A stretch of DNA of 64,000 nucleotides from Thermothielavioides terrestris NRRL 8126 (taxonomy: Eukaryota > Ascomycota > Sordariomycetes > Sordariales > Chaetomiaceae). The position numbers and the translations under genes are program-made. The DNA lies in contig NC_016457.1 in NCBI RefSeq assembly GCF_000226115.1, positions 9,238,001 to 9,302,000 on the forward strand, given 5' to 3'. Below, one piece after another: positions 32,760 through 45,010 of this stretch; position 1 is the stretch's first letter; every line of letters starts with the position of its first letter. Under the pieces are notes generated by a model, which was not told the DNA's origin, made no database searches, and was given only the letters and a program-made list of their open reading frames with translations.

Positions 32760-33719
32760 CTGGGCCGAACAACACGCGCGATGGCGTTTGCGTTTCCTTG
32801 TTTGAGTGGCTAGGAACCAGAGGGTCCAATACAGGCAGAAAGCACTGAGTGAAAAGCGAAGCAGGGCATGCGAGACTCGGGTACATTCACGTCTAAGCTG
32901 CTGGATACCTTACCATATATACACCGTCCCTCCTCATTGCCGGGCTGAGGCAACCAGTCCTCATCATGGGCCCCATGTCCGCGCCAGCATCGTAGTTTCA
33001 TTCGAAATCAACTGCCAGATGAGGAATACGAATCGAAAGCCAGGCCTCTGCCGGTCAGTTGCCGCTTATGCGCCAATGGTAACCATATCTGGAAATGGTG
33101 GTTTGAGATCGCTTGTCGTCAGGGGTGGCTGCGGTGTCGCTTTCCCTCGGATTCTGTGGATTTTGGGTGCCCTGGGCTGTGCAAGTGTTGTGGAATTCAC
33201 CAATGCCCTCCCACGTTTTCGCTGGGGCGGGTTCGCCGCTAAGCTCGATCTGGTATGCTGTGGGAAGAAACGTCAGGGACTGATTGGGCTGACGCCGGCA
33301 AGCCAGGGTGCCACGGGCCGCATGCTTGGCTGCTTACGTTGGGCCAGACTGGCTAAACCCAACTGGGCATGCAGCGGGAAGACTGCGAACTCATTGCGTG
33401 AGAACTGAGAAGGTGCTGCCCTCGTCAGGCAGCAGATGCGGTCATCACCGACGCTCAGGAACGATTTCGCAGTTTTTGCATTCACCCCTTTTCTGTCAAT
33501 TCGAGCCCTACAACGCTCCGCCCGGCGTCGAGTGGACTCCGCCACAGACGTTCCTGTCTGTCCACCCGCGGCTTCTTGCCCCAAGCCGTGTTTGAACTCT
33601 GAAATTGGATACCTGCGGTTACCACGCACTGGTTCTTGTTTTTAGTCTCTTCTACATTTGGTACCTACCTCCCTGGTAGTTCCATACTCCTCATCTACGC
33701 TCCTGCTTCTCCGGAAAAA
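32760..33719. other. divergent intergenic region
   Basis: Between the membrane protein and the Zn2Cys6 regulator. Several short overlapping open frames; none convincing. Confidence 0.5.
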
Positions 33720-35402
33720 ATGGTGTACTGCGGCCGGCCGTCCACGGCGTGCCATGCGTGTCGAGAGAAACGCGGCAAGGTTGGTGTGCGCCCCAGCTGT
33801 TCCGTACTATTCGAGTTAGCCTGCTAAACCGGCATTCCGTGCCATGCCCAGTGTGACAGGAAGAAGCCCGGTTGCGGCCAATGCGCCAGGAAGCGGATTC
33901 CCTGTCCAGGCTATCGGGACCCGTTAGCCGTGGTTATCAGAGACCAGACTCTTACCACGGCCCGGAAGGCGCTTGCCATGCAGGGGTCCCAAGGGGTGAA
34001 GGAGGGCAAGCCACGCACGGGGCGGCATGAATCTGCCGGTGCCAGTACCCCCAAGCCTGGCTCGCCTCCGGCAGACCTGATTCGGGCTGCCAGTTCGCCT
34101 GCCGCCCAGATTCCACCAGCCGCCAGCGAGTCCTTACTCTTCGTGAGCAGACTGTCTCTGGCCCTAGAAGACGTGGCCAAGACCTTTTTCTTCACCTCGT
34201 ACGCCCCAGCGAGCCCTACGCCCTATCTGGCTGACCTGTCCGACATCCTGGCGGCCGATGGCTTTTCGACATCTGCAATCCTTGCCCCGGCCCTCGCGAG
34301 CCTCTCGCTCGAGCTCTCGCAGCCTTCGCTGATGGAGGTCGCACGGAAGCATTACGCGCTTGCCATCCAGCAGACCAACCGCGCCCTGGCGTCCATTGAT
34401 CTGGCTGTCAGAGATGCAACCCTCGCCTCGGTATTTCTGCTGGCACTCTTCGAGGCCCTCTCCTTCCACGGCCGGAGCTCTCCCACCAGCTGGACGCAGC
34501 ACATGAATGGAGCCGCTGAGCTACTCAAGCTGCGAGGACGCAAACAGTTTGACTCGCTCCTCGGCCGCAACATGTTCCTCGACGTTGCTAGCGAGATCTT
34601 CACCTCGTGCGCACAACGCCGCCTAGCCGTCCCCCCGGCCCTGTCCGAGCTCTTGGCTCAGGTGGCCGACGTCGTCGGCAGTGACGACCCCGAGGTCGGC
34701 TTCGCGCGGGCCGCAGCCGGCATGGCCGAGCTCGCGAACATGCTGTTCGCCGGCCGCATCAATCCTCAGCAGTCCATTGTCATCGTCCAGCGGGCTTGCC
34801 AGCTGGACGCCCAAATCGAGCAGCTGCTGGAGCAGCTTGCCGGTTTCTGCATGTACACGGTCGTCCCTCCAGCCAAGGCCCCCGCGTCCGCATACAACAA
34901 CCTCGCACACGACTATGACAACCCGAAATCCTGTCGTAACTGGAACATCCTGCGGATGATGCGGCTGTTCGTCAACAAATGGATCTTCCACATTGCGTCC
35001 GGCGCAGGCGATGCAATGCCAGACCGCATGGAGCTCGTCCAACGCGCGGCCGGCAACTCCGAGCGCATGGCCGCGGACATCTTGAGCACGGTTCCATACC
35101 TTTGCACCCTGCCGCCCTCTAGCTACGCGCGGTTGATGACGGGGCGCTGGTTGATCTGGCCACTGTCGGTGGTTGCGACGTCCGTAGTAGCGCCGATGAC
35201 TGCCCGAATATTCGCGCGCAACGCGCTACACGCCCTCGGCAGGGACACGGGCATAACGCAGGCCACCGAGGCTGCTAATATGGTGGATGAGTCGCAAGCC
35301 CTGGAGGACTGGTAAGCTGCTGGCTGAGTCCTCCCGCTCACGCCGTGAGTTCGACGTTGTTAACCCCGACAATGCAGGCTGCATATCATCCACTTGTCCT
35401 AG
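33720..35402 (+). CDS. Zn2Cys6 transcription factor with fungal-specific middle region
   Basis: Nuclear sequence-specific regulator, 514 residues. Exons 33720-33779, 33852-35311 and 35378-35402. The binuclear cluster is split by intron 1: exon 1 ends CHACREKRGK and exon 2 begins CDRKKPGCGQCARKRIPC, giving the C-x2-C-x6-C-x6-C-x2-C-x6-C pattern. A basic linker and a long alpha-helical region follow (around ARKHYALAIQQTNRALASID, a typical fungal_trans_2-like helix pair). The final 25-nt exon (LHIIHLS) is inferred from a GTAAGC donor, a GTTAAC-like branch and an AG acceptor; without it the protein stops four codons earlier. Target genes are unknown. It lies 1.3 kb upstream of and in the same direction as glucoamylase, but proximity alone does not show regulation. 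Confidence 0.9.
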
Positions 35403-36709
35403 AAGCACCCGGACCCATTCGAGCATACAATCCGGATTTGGCGACCATTTATCGCCTTTAAGACGACGAAGGCGAATGTGATCCATCCGGTCCCATCGAC
35501 TGACGCAACACCGGAGTATCAATATGGGCCGATTCCCTCGTCTCGGCGTTACCACCGCCAGAGGGTAACTAACCCCTCATGTTATGCAGTTCGCTAGCGG
35601 TGGGGGGGAGCCTAGAGACGCTCAGTCCTCGCGAAGGCCAGTGCAGATTTAGCGACGCTTTTCACACTCGAGACAGCTGGGCGGACGTCTGCGGGCCTGG
35701 CCCTCGGCAACGGCCAGTTCAGATCACGATGACGCGCCCACCAAGGCACCCGGTGCCGATCCGAACAGGGCTGTTTGGCGCCGGGAGACGCTTCCTTTTT
35801 AGGGATAGTACAATCCGGGAACCACGGGTCTCTCGGCTGTGCTGTTCACAGTGTTCACCACGGTAGCTTCAGGAACGGTCCGATTCACGCGTCCTATTGT
35901 AACGCTGCCGCCGCGCCTCGGACCTCGCCAAGGCCAGGGGAATTGGAGGAGACAACCTTGGGCGGACGCTGAGCTTCCCCGCCTCTCCGCAAAAGAAGCC
36001 CTCCAGATTCTTCCCCACCCCCATCCTCGGCTCTTCTCCTTGCGGCCTAGCCAATCGCCTGACCTGGGAGGGAGCTAGGGACCCTTGCTTCGAAGAGCTG
36101 GGAGCCAATCTCTGCAGGATGACGACAGGTTCTATAAAGATCTTGAGCGTTGTAGCCTCCTGGTTCGGTCTCACTAAGACCACAATAGAAAACGGGACTC
36201 AGTTCAGATACACTACACAAGGTGCAAGCGAAAAGGGTGGTTGCCATATCTAGCCCCGGTTCCCGTCTCAGGAGGGGGGGACTGGTCTGTCGGCCTGCGA
36301 GGAGGTGAGGATTCTCCCCGTTTAATACTCCACTCAGCACATCGCCGTTCTTGTCTTCTAGAAGACGGTACCATTGCCATTCGGCCCTTCCTAAGCGGCT
36401 GGTCGGAATAAGCTTTCGGCCCCCCACGGATACCCCATAACTATCCTGGGCCGACATCATCTGTACTCCGAACTCGACAGACTGCTTATCGGTCCTTTAT
36501 CCCAGGTCGCGGGGCCCCGCAGGCCGAGTCGGAGCCGGACGGTGCCGCCTCCAGGTCTCACCACAAGTGGGGATGAACTGCAACGGTCAGGTTGATGGCT
36601 CCATATTCCCCCATATAAAGACATCGTCGATCTCTCTCGAGCTTATGGCTTCCACGCAGCTTCGCACCGGCCGTCTCAACTTCTGGCTTGATCGTTTTCC
36701 ACGTCCAGC
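35403..36709. promoter_or_regulatory. glucoamylase upstream region
   Basis: 1.3 kb without a gene. Near the right end it holds a GCGGGGCCCCGC palindrome (36509-36520), a TATAAA at about 36613-36618 roughly 95 bp before the ATG, and a CCAAT-type box near 36050. Confidence 0.5.
36509..36520. promoter_or_regulatory. candidate double CreA/Cre1 site
   Basis: GCGGGGCCCCGC is a perfect palindrome. Each arm matches the CreA consensus SYGGRG (GCGGGG). It lies about 190 bp upstream of the glucoamylase ATG, where glucose repression would be expected to act. Confidence 0.5.
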
Positions 36710-38940
<2,231 letters not shown>

Positions 38941-39362
38941 ATTCGAGGATGGGTTGGGGAGGGTGGTGGTGGGAGGTTGTTTGGGTGCGGCGGTGGGATG
39001 GGATGTAGGGTTGAATGGGAGGTGGCCCAAGCAAGTGGTCAACGTACGCTATTCTGATGACGATTTGGATTCTTCTGTATATAGTTCTTATGAAGTTGTA
39101 TGTACTTGACATGAATAACGATGATGTCCTTGCTTCAATATGCATTCTGCTCGGGAGTTGAAAATTAGTTCATGCTTCATATTGGTGGCCATTGATTCGA
39201 ACGAAGACCTGACGCCCATGACGTTGGCCTCAATCACTTTCATATCGGCAAGAGAATCGATAGGGGAGCCGCTGGCGTATTGTACCCGCCAAGAAACCCC
39301 TTTCTCCCACTTCGTCACCATCAAGAGCCTCCTCCGCCCTGGACTTTGCCGTCGACGAGGAC
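38941..39362. other. convergent 3' flanks
   Basis: 3' flanks of glucoamylase and nitrite reductase. G-rich just after the glucoamylase stop; no gene. Confidence 0.5.
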
Positions 39363-40891
39363 TCAGGGATGCAGCTTACACCCCGCACATGGCTCCGGCG
39401 GCAGCACGCTCTGGTAGACATCCTCCCGCGGCTTCCCGGAGACATTCAAGTACCCGACGGCGCCCTTATCCAACCGAAAGATGGCGTGGTCCACCAGCGC
39501 GTAGGTGCCGGGCACGATCATCTCCATATCCACGATGGTCGCCGCGCCCGGGGGCACGCTCACGGTCGAGACAAACCGGCCCGGCGGACTCAGCACGTCC
39601 CCGTCGCGCCAGCACCGGTTAAAGTGGCTGCCGATGACGTGGAACGAGCTGGTGAGGTTGGGCCCGGCGTTGCCGAAGAAGACGCGCACGGTCTCGCCGG
39701 CGGCGGCCTTGAGCGGGCGCTCGCGCGTCAGCGCCGCCTCGCTGCCGTTGAAGACGACGACCGAGGGCACCTCGCGCAGCGCGTTCGGGTACGAGAACTC
39801 GACCAGCCCCGGCGGCTCGGCGTCGGGCGCCGGCGGCTCGTGGTAGAACTCGCTCTGCATCACGTAGTACTCGTGGTCGACGGGCGGCAGCCCGCCCGTC
39901 GCGCCGTCCTCCGGCTGCACGTAGATCAGCCCGTACATGCCGTTGGCGATGTGCACCGGCACCGGCGCCGCCGCGCAGTGGTACACGAACAGGCCCGGGC
40001 AGAGCAGCTTGAAGCGCGCCGTCTTGGTGTCGTTCTCCTCCACCGTGGTCAGCGCCGAGCCGCCGCCGGGCCCCGTGAAGGCGTGGCTGTCGATGTTGTG
40101 CGGGTTGCCCGTCCGGTCGTGGTTGGTCAGCCGCAGCTCGATCACGTCGCCCACGCGCGCGCGGATGAACGGGCCCGGGACCGTGTTGTTGAAGGTCCAT
40201 TGCTCATATTTGTACGGGCCGGTGAGCTGCGTCACTTTCGTGGTCGTCGTCAGGTCCACTTGGAGGAGGGCCGGGTGGGTGCGCGTGATGGGGGGCGGCA
40301 CGTAGGGTGCCGTGGTGAGCACGGCTTGCTCGACCGGGAGGTTGGAGGTTGCGAGGGACTCGGGACTGGCGTCGACCTTTTCGTAGAAGCCCAGCTCGGA
40401 GTCGCCCATCTCGTGCTGCCCAGCCCGGATGAGCGTGATGTCGGCCTGGGAAGTCAGTCGCAGCTCAGAGACTGCAGAATGATTTATCTGGAGCGGATTG
40501 TGATCCATACAGAGCTTTTGGAACGGTGTGGAGGCGTAGTGCTCTCTGACCCCGGTGCCGAATCTGCCTTGAGCGGGCTTTTCCGGCTGGCATAGAAAAC
40601 CACAGCCAGCGTCACGCAGGCGCCCGCCAGTATGAGAGGGGCTGACCGCCGATGTTTCCCGGGTTGTCCATCCGTCCCTGCTCGTGAAGAGATGCTCCGG
40701 ATCCCGTGAACTTGAACCAACAGAATCCGCCTTGATGGCGGTGAAGACACGGCCAAGAGGCATGTTGACTTCTGCCGGGCTGTTGAAGCACCCTTCCAGA
40801 GCACTGCCAAAGGCGTTTGTGAACATCTCGTGCTAAGGCTCGTCAAGCGCAAATAGGAAGCACATCTTGCCGTGGATCTTGCCGTAGCCAT
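39363..40891 (-). CDS. nirK: copper-containing nitrite reductase (fungal NirK)
   Basis: Reduces nitrite to nitric oxide in mitochondrial fungal denitrification. Exons 40891-40511 and 40445-39363; 487 residues. Residues 1 to about 75 are Arg/Ser-rich without acidic residues (MATARSTARCASYLRLTSLS), fitting a mitochondrial presequence. They are followed by a hydrophobic stretch, APLILAGACVTLAVVFYA, that could anchor or sort the protein. Two cupredoxin domains follow. Copper ligands are visible: HNIDSHAF (first His ligands), YHCAAAPVPVHIANGM (type 1 Cys, His, Met plus a type 2 His) and the type 2 His in the VIGSHF region/VDHAIFRLDKG. The C-terminus is CAGCKLHP. The start is taken from the spliced N-terminal exon; an alternative ATG at 40826 in the unspliced frame would lose the presequence. 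No P450nor gene is seen in the window. Confidence 0.92.
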
Positions 40892-41328
40892 CTTCTCGGA
40901 CTCAGGGGCAACAGTAGGAGAGGGGAGTGGCAAAAGGATGTGGCAGGACAGCCGGGCTATTTCTAGAAGGATGCCGTCCTAGTTGTTGGGACGAGCGATA
41001 GCACTCGGGCCACCATACCCGCGGAGATGGCAATTTGAGTACGTACCTTACTTAGTATGAGGCCGCGGATGGGGTGCATTGCAGCTGAGCACACAACTCT
41101 TCGTCTATATGTGGATTGTTCCCATGACGCAAGGATGCGTCAAACCCCTTCCCCAACTCTGGGCCAACACTACCAAGATCGGACGACAGCGAGCACCGCG
41201 GGGGTAGCACGGACACTGCTCGGGCGGAAGTCGGGATGCTGAGTATGGAACGAGGGTCAGATGATCCAATTACAAGTCCTGTGGCATGACGCCTTCTTCT
41301 TGTTCGCCTCATGAGGCTGCGCAGAGAA

Positions 41329-41366
41329 GGGGCAACTCCGCGGGTGCGGGGCAACTCCGCGGGTGC
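41329..41366. repeat. perfect 2 x 19-bp tandem repeat
   Basis: GGGGCAACTCCGCGGGTGC occurs twice without gap, about 440 bp upstream of nirK. Confidence 0.85.
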
Positions 41367-43184
41367 GCGGCTTTGCGTTGCACTCTTGCCGGGGTCCCTT
41401 AGACCAGCAGACGCATAGGGACATTTTGATTCTGATGCAACGGCGATCAGGGAGAATGAGACGCCATGAGGAGACGACAGATGCTGTGGAATGCTTGTTC
41501 CATCCGTTCTTTTCCTTTCGCTTTGGTTTTGCTGATCACAAAACCCACCTTACAATAACGCCAAGCGCCATCCATTGATCCCGTCATTAGTTTAGTACTA
41601 CAGTAGGAGATGAATCTCTAGGTCAGAGATCAGGGAAACGAACTTCCTGGCGCTAGGGTCGGCCGGGCTCGGGTAAGCAATATGCAGATAACTTGACAGG
41701 AGCAGGCGGGCCCCATCAAAGGAGGGAAAGCATTGATTATCCTGACTAAGGTCCCTACAGTACCAGCCCGCGGAAGTCTTGTGAGGCAGCCTGGATGCCA
41801 ACGTGAATTTACGTCGGGGTTCTCCGGTGCATTAGAGCCAGCAGTCTGCTGACCGCGGGCGGCAATGAGGCTGCAGGGTGGCTTGTCGAGCATGCCCGAT
41901 CTGGTAATATTGACTGCTGATGCGACCAAGATCGACGCCGTGCAGCGTTGCGGGGAACAACGTGGACTTCGGCGATGAACATGCCCGTTGAACGACTGGA
42001 TGGCAGACCATTGTGGGGTAGTATCAATTAGGTACTGTTTTCCACTGCATGCTAGCTTCCTGATGTCCCCCGACAGCTTCGAGTCCCATCACATCTGCCG
42101 CTCTCGAACTCTCGGCGACCTCCATGGCAGACCTTAGCTTTTGGTCGGCGAGGTCCTGAGCCGAAGGGCCTACGTCTACAGCGGAATGGTCACGCAATCT
42201 GAGGGGTATGTGAACCGCCACTCTCGAGCCCGCGACAGTGACAAGTCAACGTGACCTTGAGGTCTCGGAGAGAAAAAAGATTGTTGGACGGCCACAACGC
42301 ACAGGACCACCAAAGTTCAAGGTGCTTGCAGCAAGACAGGCTTGGAAGGCCAGAAGAAACCGCTGGGTATCCAGATGCGTGAAGTTCTCGACGCAACAGG
42401 GGAGATCTACACAGGGGATAGACACGTGCAGTTAGGCAATCCGGGGTAAAAAGCCTCTTGCATCCGAGCCAAGGGTCCGCCGCTTCAGCTCTCCAGACAA
42501 GGCTGGTCTTGCCCAGCCAAAGTGCAATGCGGAACCAGAACAAAAGTGCTCCCGAAGGGTTTAGGTCAAGTAACCCCCCACGCTGCTCTCCGAGTCTCCG
42601 ATCCTCCGAGCCAACACCGGGCATGGCCCTTGTGTGTAGTGGCACGAGGGGTGGCACGAGTTCACGACCTCGTGACTTGGAGGATTGTCTGGAGAGGAAG
42701 CGCCATTCCGATCCGCCATGAAGCAACTGCTCGAACAGGGCACAGTTGCCCTCATGCATACGTGACATCGAGGCCGCGGGGAAGCAAAGACGAGCAGGTG
42801 GGATTCGACAGCAAGTCGGCGCGGCCGCGGGAGAAACCATCTGAGAGCTTGGACGTTAACGCTGACGTTGAGGCGACGAACCAGATGTTTGAATCACCTA
42901 CGTCGACCGCATGAAGGTTGGCTACCTATTGGGAGCCAAGTGAAGTTTGAAAATTTCACTAGCCCTGCCGCTTATATGTGAGAGACTGCTCCGGGACTTC
43001 CACGAACAGATATGACCTTCCTGAGCCCAGCAACAGGAGGTCACTAGGATGAGAGATATCTGACTGTGTTGAATGTCAAGGAAGCGGCTAAGATCGGTAA
43101 TCAACAGCATTCGAAAGTTGCCCGCCTGGCTACCAGAGTATCAGGTAGGCAGCTTCTTACACTCATCACGGACATAGGACAACT

Positions 43185-43208
43185 CCCCTGAACCCCTGAA
43201 CCCCTGAA
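43185..43208. repeat. perfect 3 x 8-bp tandem repeat
   Basis: CCCCTGAA three times in a row. Not a telomere repeat. Confidence 0.85.
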
Positions 43209-43742
43209 TGTATCGTGGCTTGCGCGCCTGAGTCTCCAGTGATCTCTTCCACATGGGATCGTGACTATCTATAACGTATCAAAATTAATTAATATCTGGA
43301 ATGAATATTGGCCTTCTAAGTGTAGATTTCCTTTTCCACGAAATCCAGGGGGGCGTGCGTCGAAGCGACGGCCAGGGCGTTGTACAATACTGAGTACTCC
43401 AGTTCGGGCCAACCCTAACCCGTGAACTGTCAAGGCCGACATCATGCTTTGGTTCTTGCATATGCCCCACCAAAAATTCTGGTTTTCCTCTGCAGTGTTT
43501 GTTGCTTGACATGAGCCAGGGTGAATGAGACAGAATTTTTTGGTTCACCAGATACATACCGAATCTCAGTCGCAGTCCATCAGTGCAAACCCCACGGGAC
43601 TCAACGGTATGACCCTTCTCACGAATTCTACTTGGCGCGCATTGACTGACCTGTTCCCAGCCAAAAAAGAAAAACAAATAGACCTCGGATTCCACAACCC
43701 CCTTCACCTTGATTCATCGCCATCCGAGTGAGCCACCCCAAG

Positions 43743-44636
43743 ATGGCCGACACATGCAAATCCTGCCACGACCCTCTCATCCTAGCCCTCGATCCGGACG
43801 AGTCCGGCGACGAGGGCCAGACCGTGCCCGATGACCTCCACCTGCCCTGCGGCTGCCACTTCCACTGGCAATGCCTGCTCGACCTGGCCGCCGAGATCGT
43901 AGCCGCGTCCTACCACTGCCCCTCCTGCAACAGCGACCTCCCCTCCCTCACCACCACCGCCGCCCCCGCAGGTTCTTCCTCCTCCTCCTCATCAGCATCA
44001 GCACCACCACCACCAACCGGTACCACGACCCCGCCCCCCATTCTCACCACCTACACCAACGAAGGCGGCGTCCAACCCGACCTCGACATCGCCCCGCACC
44101 TGGCCGAGGAGGCCTTCCTGACCGCGCACCCTTACGCCCGCCCGGCGCGCGCCTTCCACGCGCTCGTCGCCGAAGGCGACGTGCCGGGCATGCTCGACCT
44201 GCTGGGCTCCCTCGCCACCACCAGCTCCGGCTCCACCAACCCGGCCGAACTCCCCTCGGAGGGGGAGGGAGAGGGGGAGGGGGAGGGGGAGATATCGCTG
44301 ACCCCGGCGCAGCTGCTCGCGTGGCGCGACCCGCTCAACGGCCTGCGCGGCGCGCTGCACGTGGCGCTGGAGGCGCGGCAGGAGGAGGCCGTGTGGGCGC
44401 TGCTGTGGCTGGGCAGCGGCGTCGCGCGGGCCGAGTTCCCTGCCGCGGTGGTGCAGGCGGCCGAGGGGATGGGGCTGCCGCGCTGCTGGGATGAGGGTAG
44501 GCAGGCGGTGGAGGCGGGGGCGGAGGATGTGCGGTTTGTGAGGGACGGCGCGGGGCGCACGGCGGGGGATGTGTGTCTTGAGTTGGGGGAGCCGTGGACG
44601 AGGTTTGTTGAGGGGGGGTTGTTTGTTGCGAGTTAG
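43743..44636 (+). CDS. RING-like zinc-finger protein
   Basis: Probable E3 ubiquitin ligase or scaffold, intronless, 297 residues. The N-terminal 65 residues hold a RING-type pattern: CKSC at 5-8, LPCGCHFHWQCLLDL in the middle and CPSCNSDL near residue 60, with a long first loop rich in acidic residues. After that come a Ser run, a Pro/Thr-rich linker, and a (EG) repeat (EGEGEGEGEGE). The helical C-terminal half (LRGALHVALEARQEEAVWALLWLGSG) resembles an ankyrin-like or helical repeat. Start at the ATG 12 bases after the preceding in-frame GTG. Substrates unknown. Confidence 0.8.
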   Translation: MADTCKSCHDPLILALDPDESGDEGQTVPDDLHLPCGCHFHWQCLLDLAAEIVAASYHCPSCNSDLPSLTTTAAPAGSSSSSSSASAPPPPTGTTTPPPILTTYTNEGGVQPDLDIAPHLAEEAFLTAHPYARPARAFHALVAEGDVPGMLDLLGSLATTSSGSTNPAELPSEGEGEGEGEGEISLTPAQLLAWRDPLNGLRGALHVALEARQEEAVWALLWLGSGVARAEFPAAVVQAAEGMGLPRCWDEGRQAVEAGAEDVRFVRDGAGRTAGDVCLELGEPWTRFVEGGLFVAS

Positions 44637-45010
44637 CTGAGTTGGGTGATGAATTCTTTGGAGGGTGGGTAGCGTTGGAGGGATGGTTTGGTTTTCGTCG
44701 AGGGCGTTTGATGCTGGGACGGGGCGGAAGGGGAAAGGTTGGGCTGGGAGATGACGGTCTACCGGAGTGGGTGTGGCTGTAGATGTTTATGGCCTGTCCT
44801 GCTGCGGCACATGGTGGCTTCTTGGTTGTTAACCTCGATCTATATGCAGAAGTCGCAGAAAACCAATTTATACACCGGATTCCGTGTTGAGACGATATGA
44901 CCATTTCTACCCCCCAATGCACGCTTAAGTATGCAATCCCTACCCCTTTGACAACACCAGTGTAGTCGACAACCACCCCCTCGGACTGCCCCCCCATTAG
45001 CCAAGACCCG
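44637..45010. other. convergent 3' flanks
   Basis: 3' flanks of the RING gene and the phospholipase gene. No gene. Confidence 0.5.

Larger units (their letters stand above)
40892..43742. other. gene-poor region of 2.85 kb
   Basis: No open frame here shows a family signature; the longest (minus strand, 42190-42840) looks accidental. It contains a 2 x 19-bp tandem repeat and a 3 x 8-bp tandem repeat, listed separately. It includes the nirK promoter at its left and the RING gene promoter at its right. Confidence 0.5.

Noticed and set aside
39369..40595. 408-residue plus-strand frame
   Set aside because: Antisense shadow of nirK.
42190..42840. 216-residue minus-strand frame in the gene desert
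   Set aside because: Cys/Ser/Leu-rich accidental composition, several frames open at once, no family signal.
43185..43208. CCCCTGAA repeats as telomere remnants
   Set aside because: The unit is not TTAGGG-like and shows no degenerate telomere steps around it.
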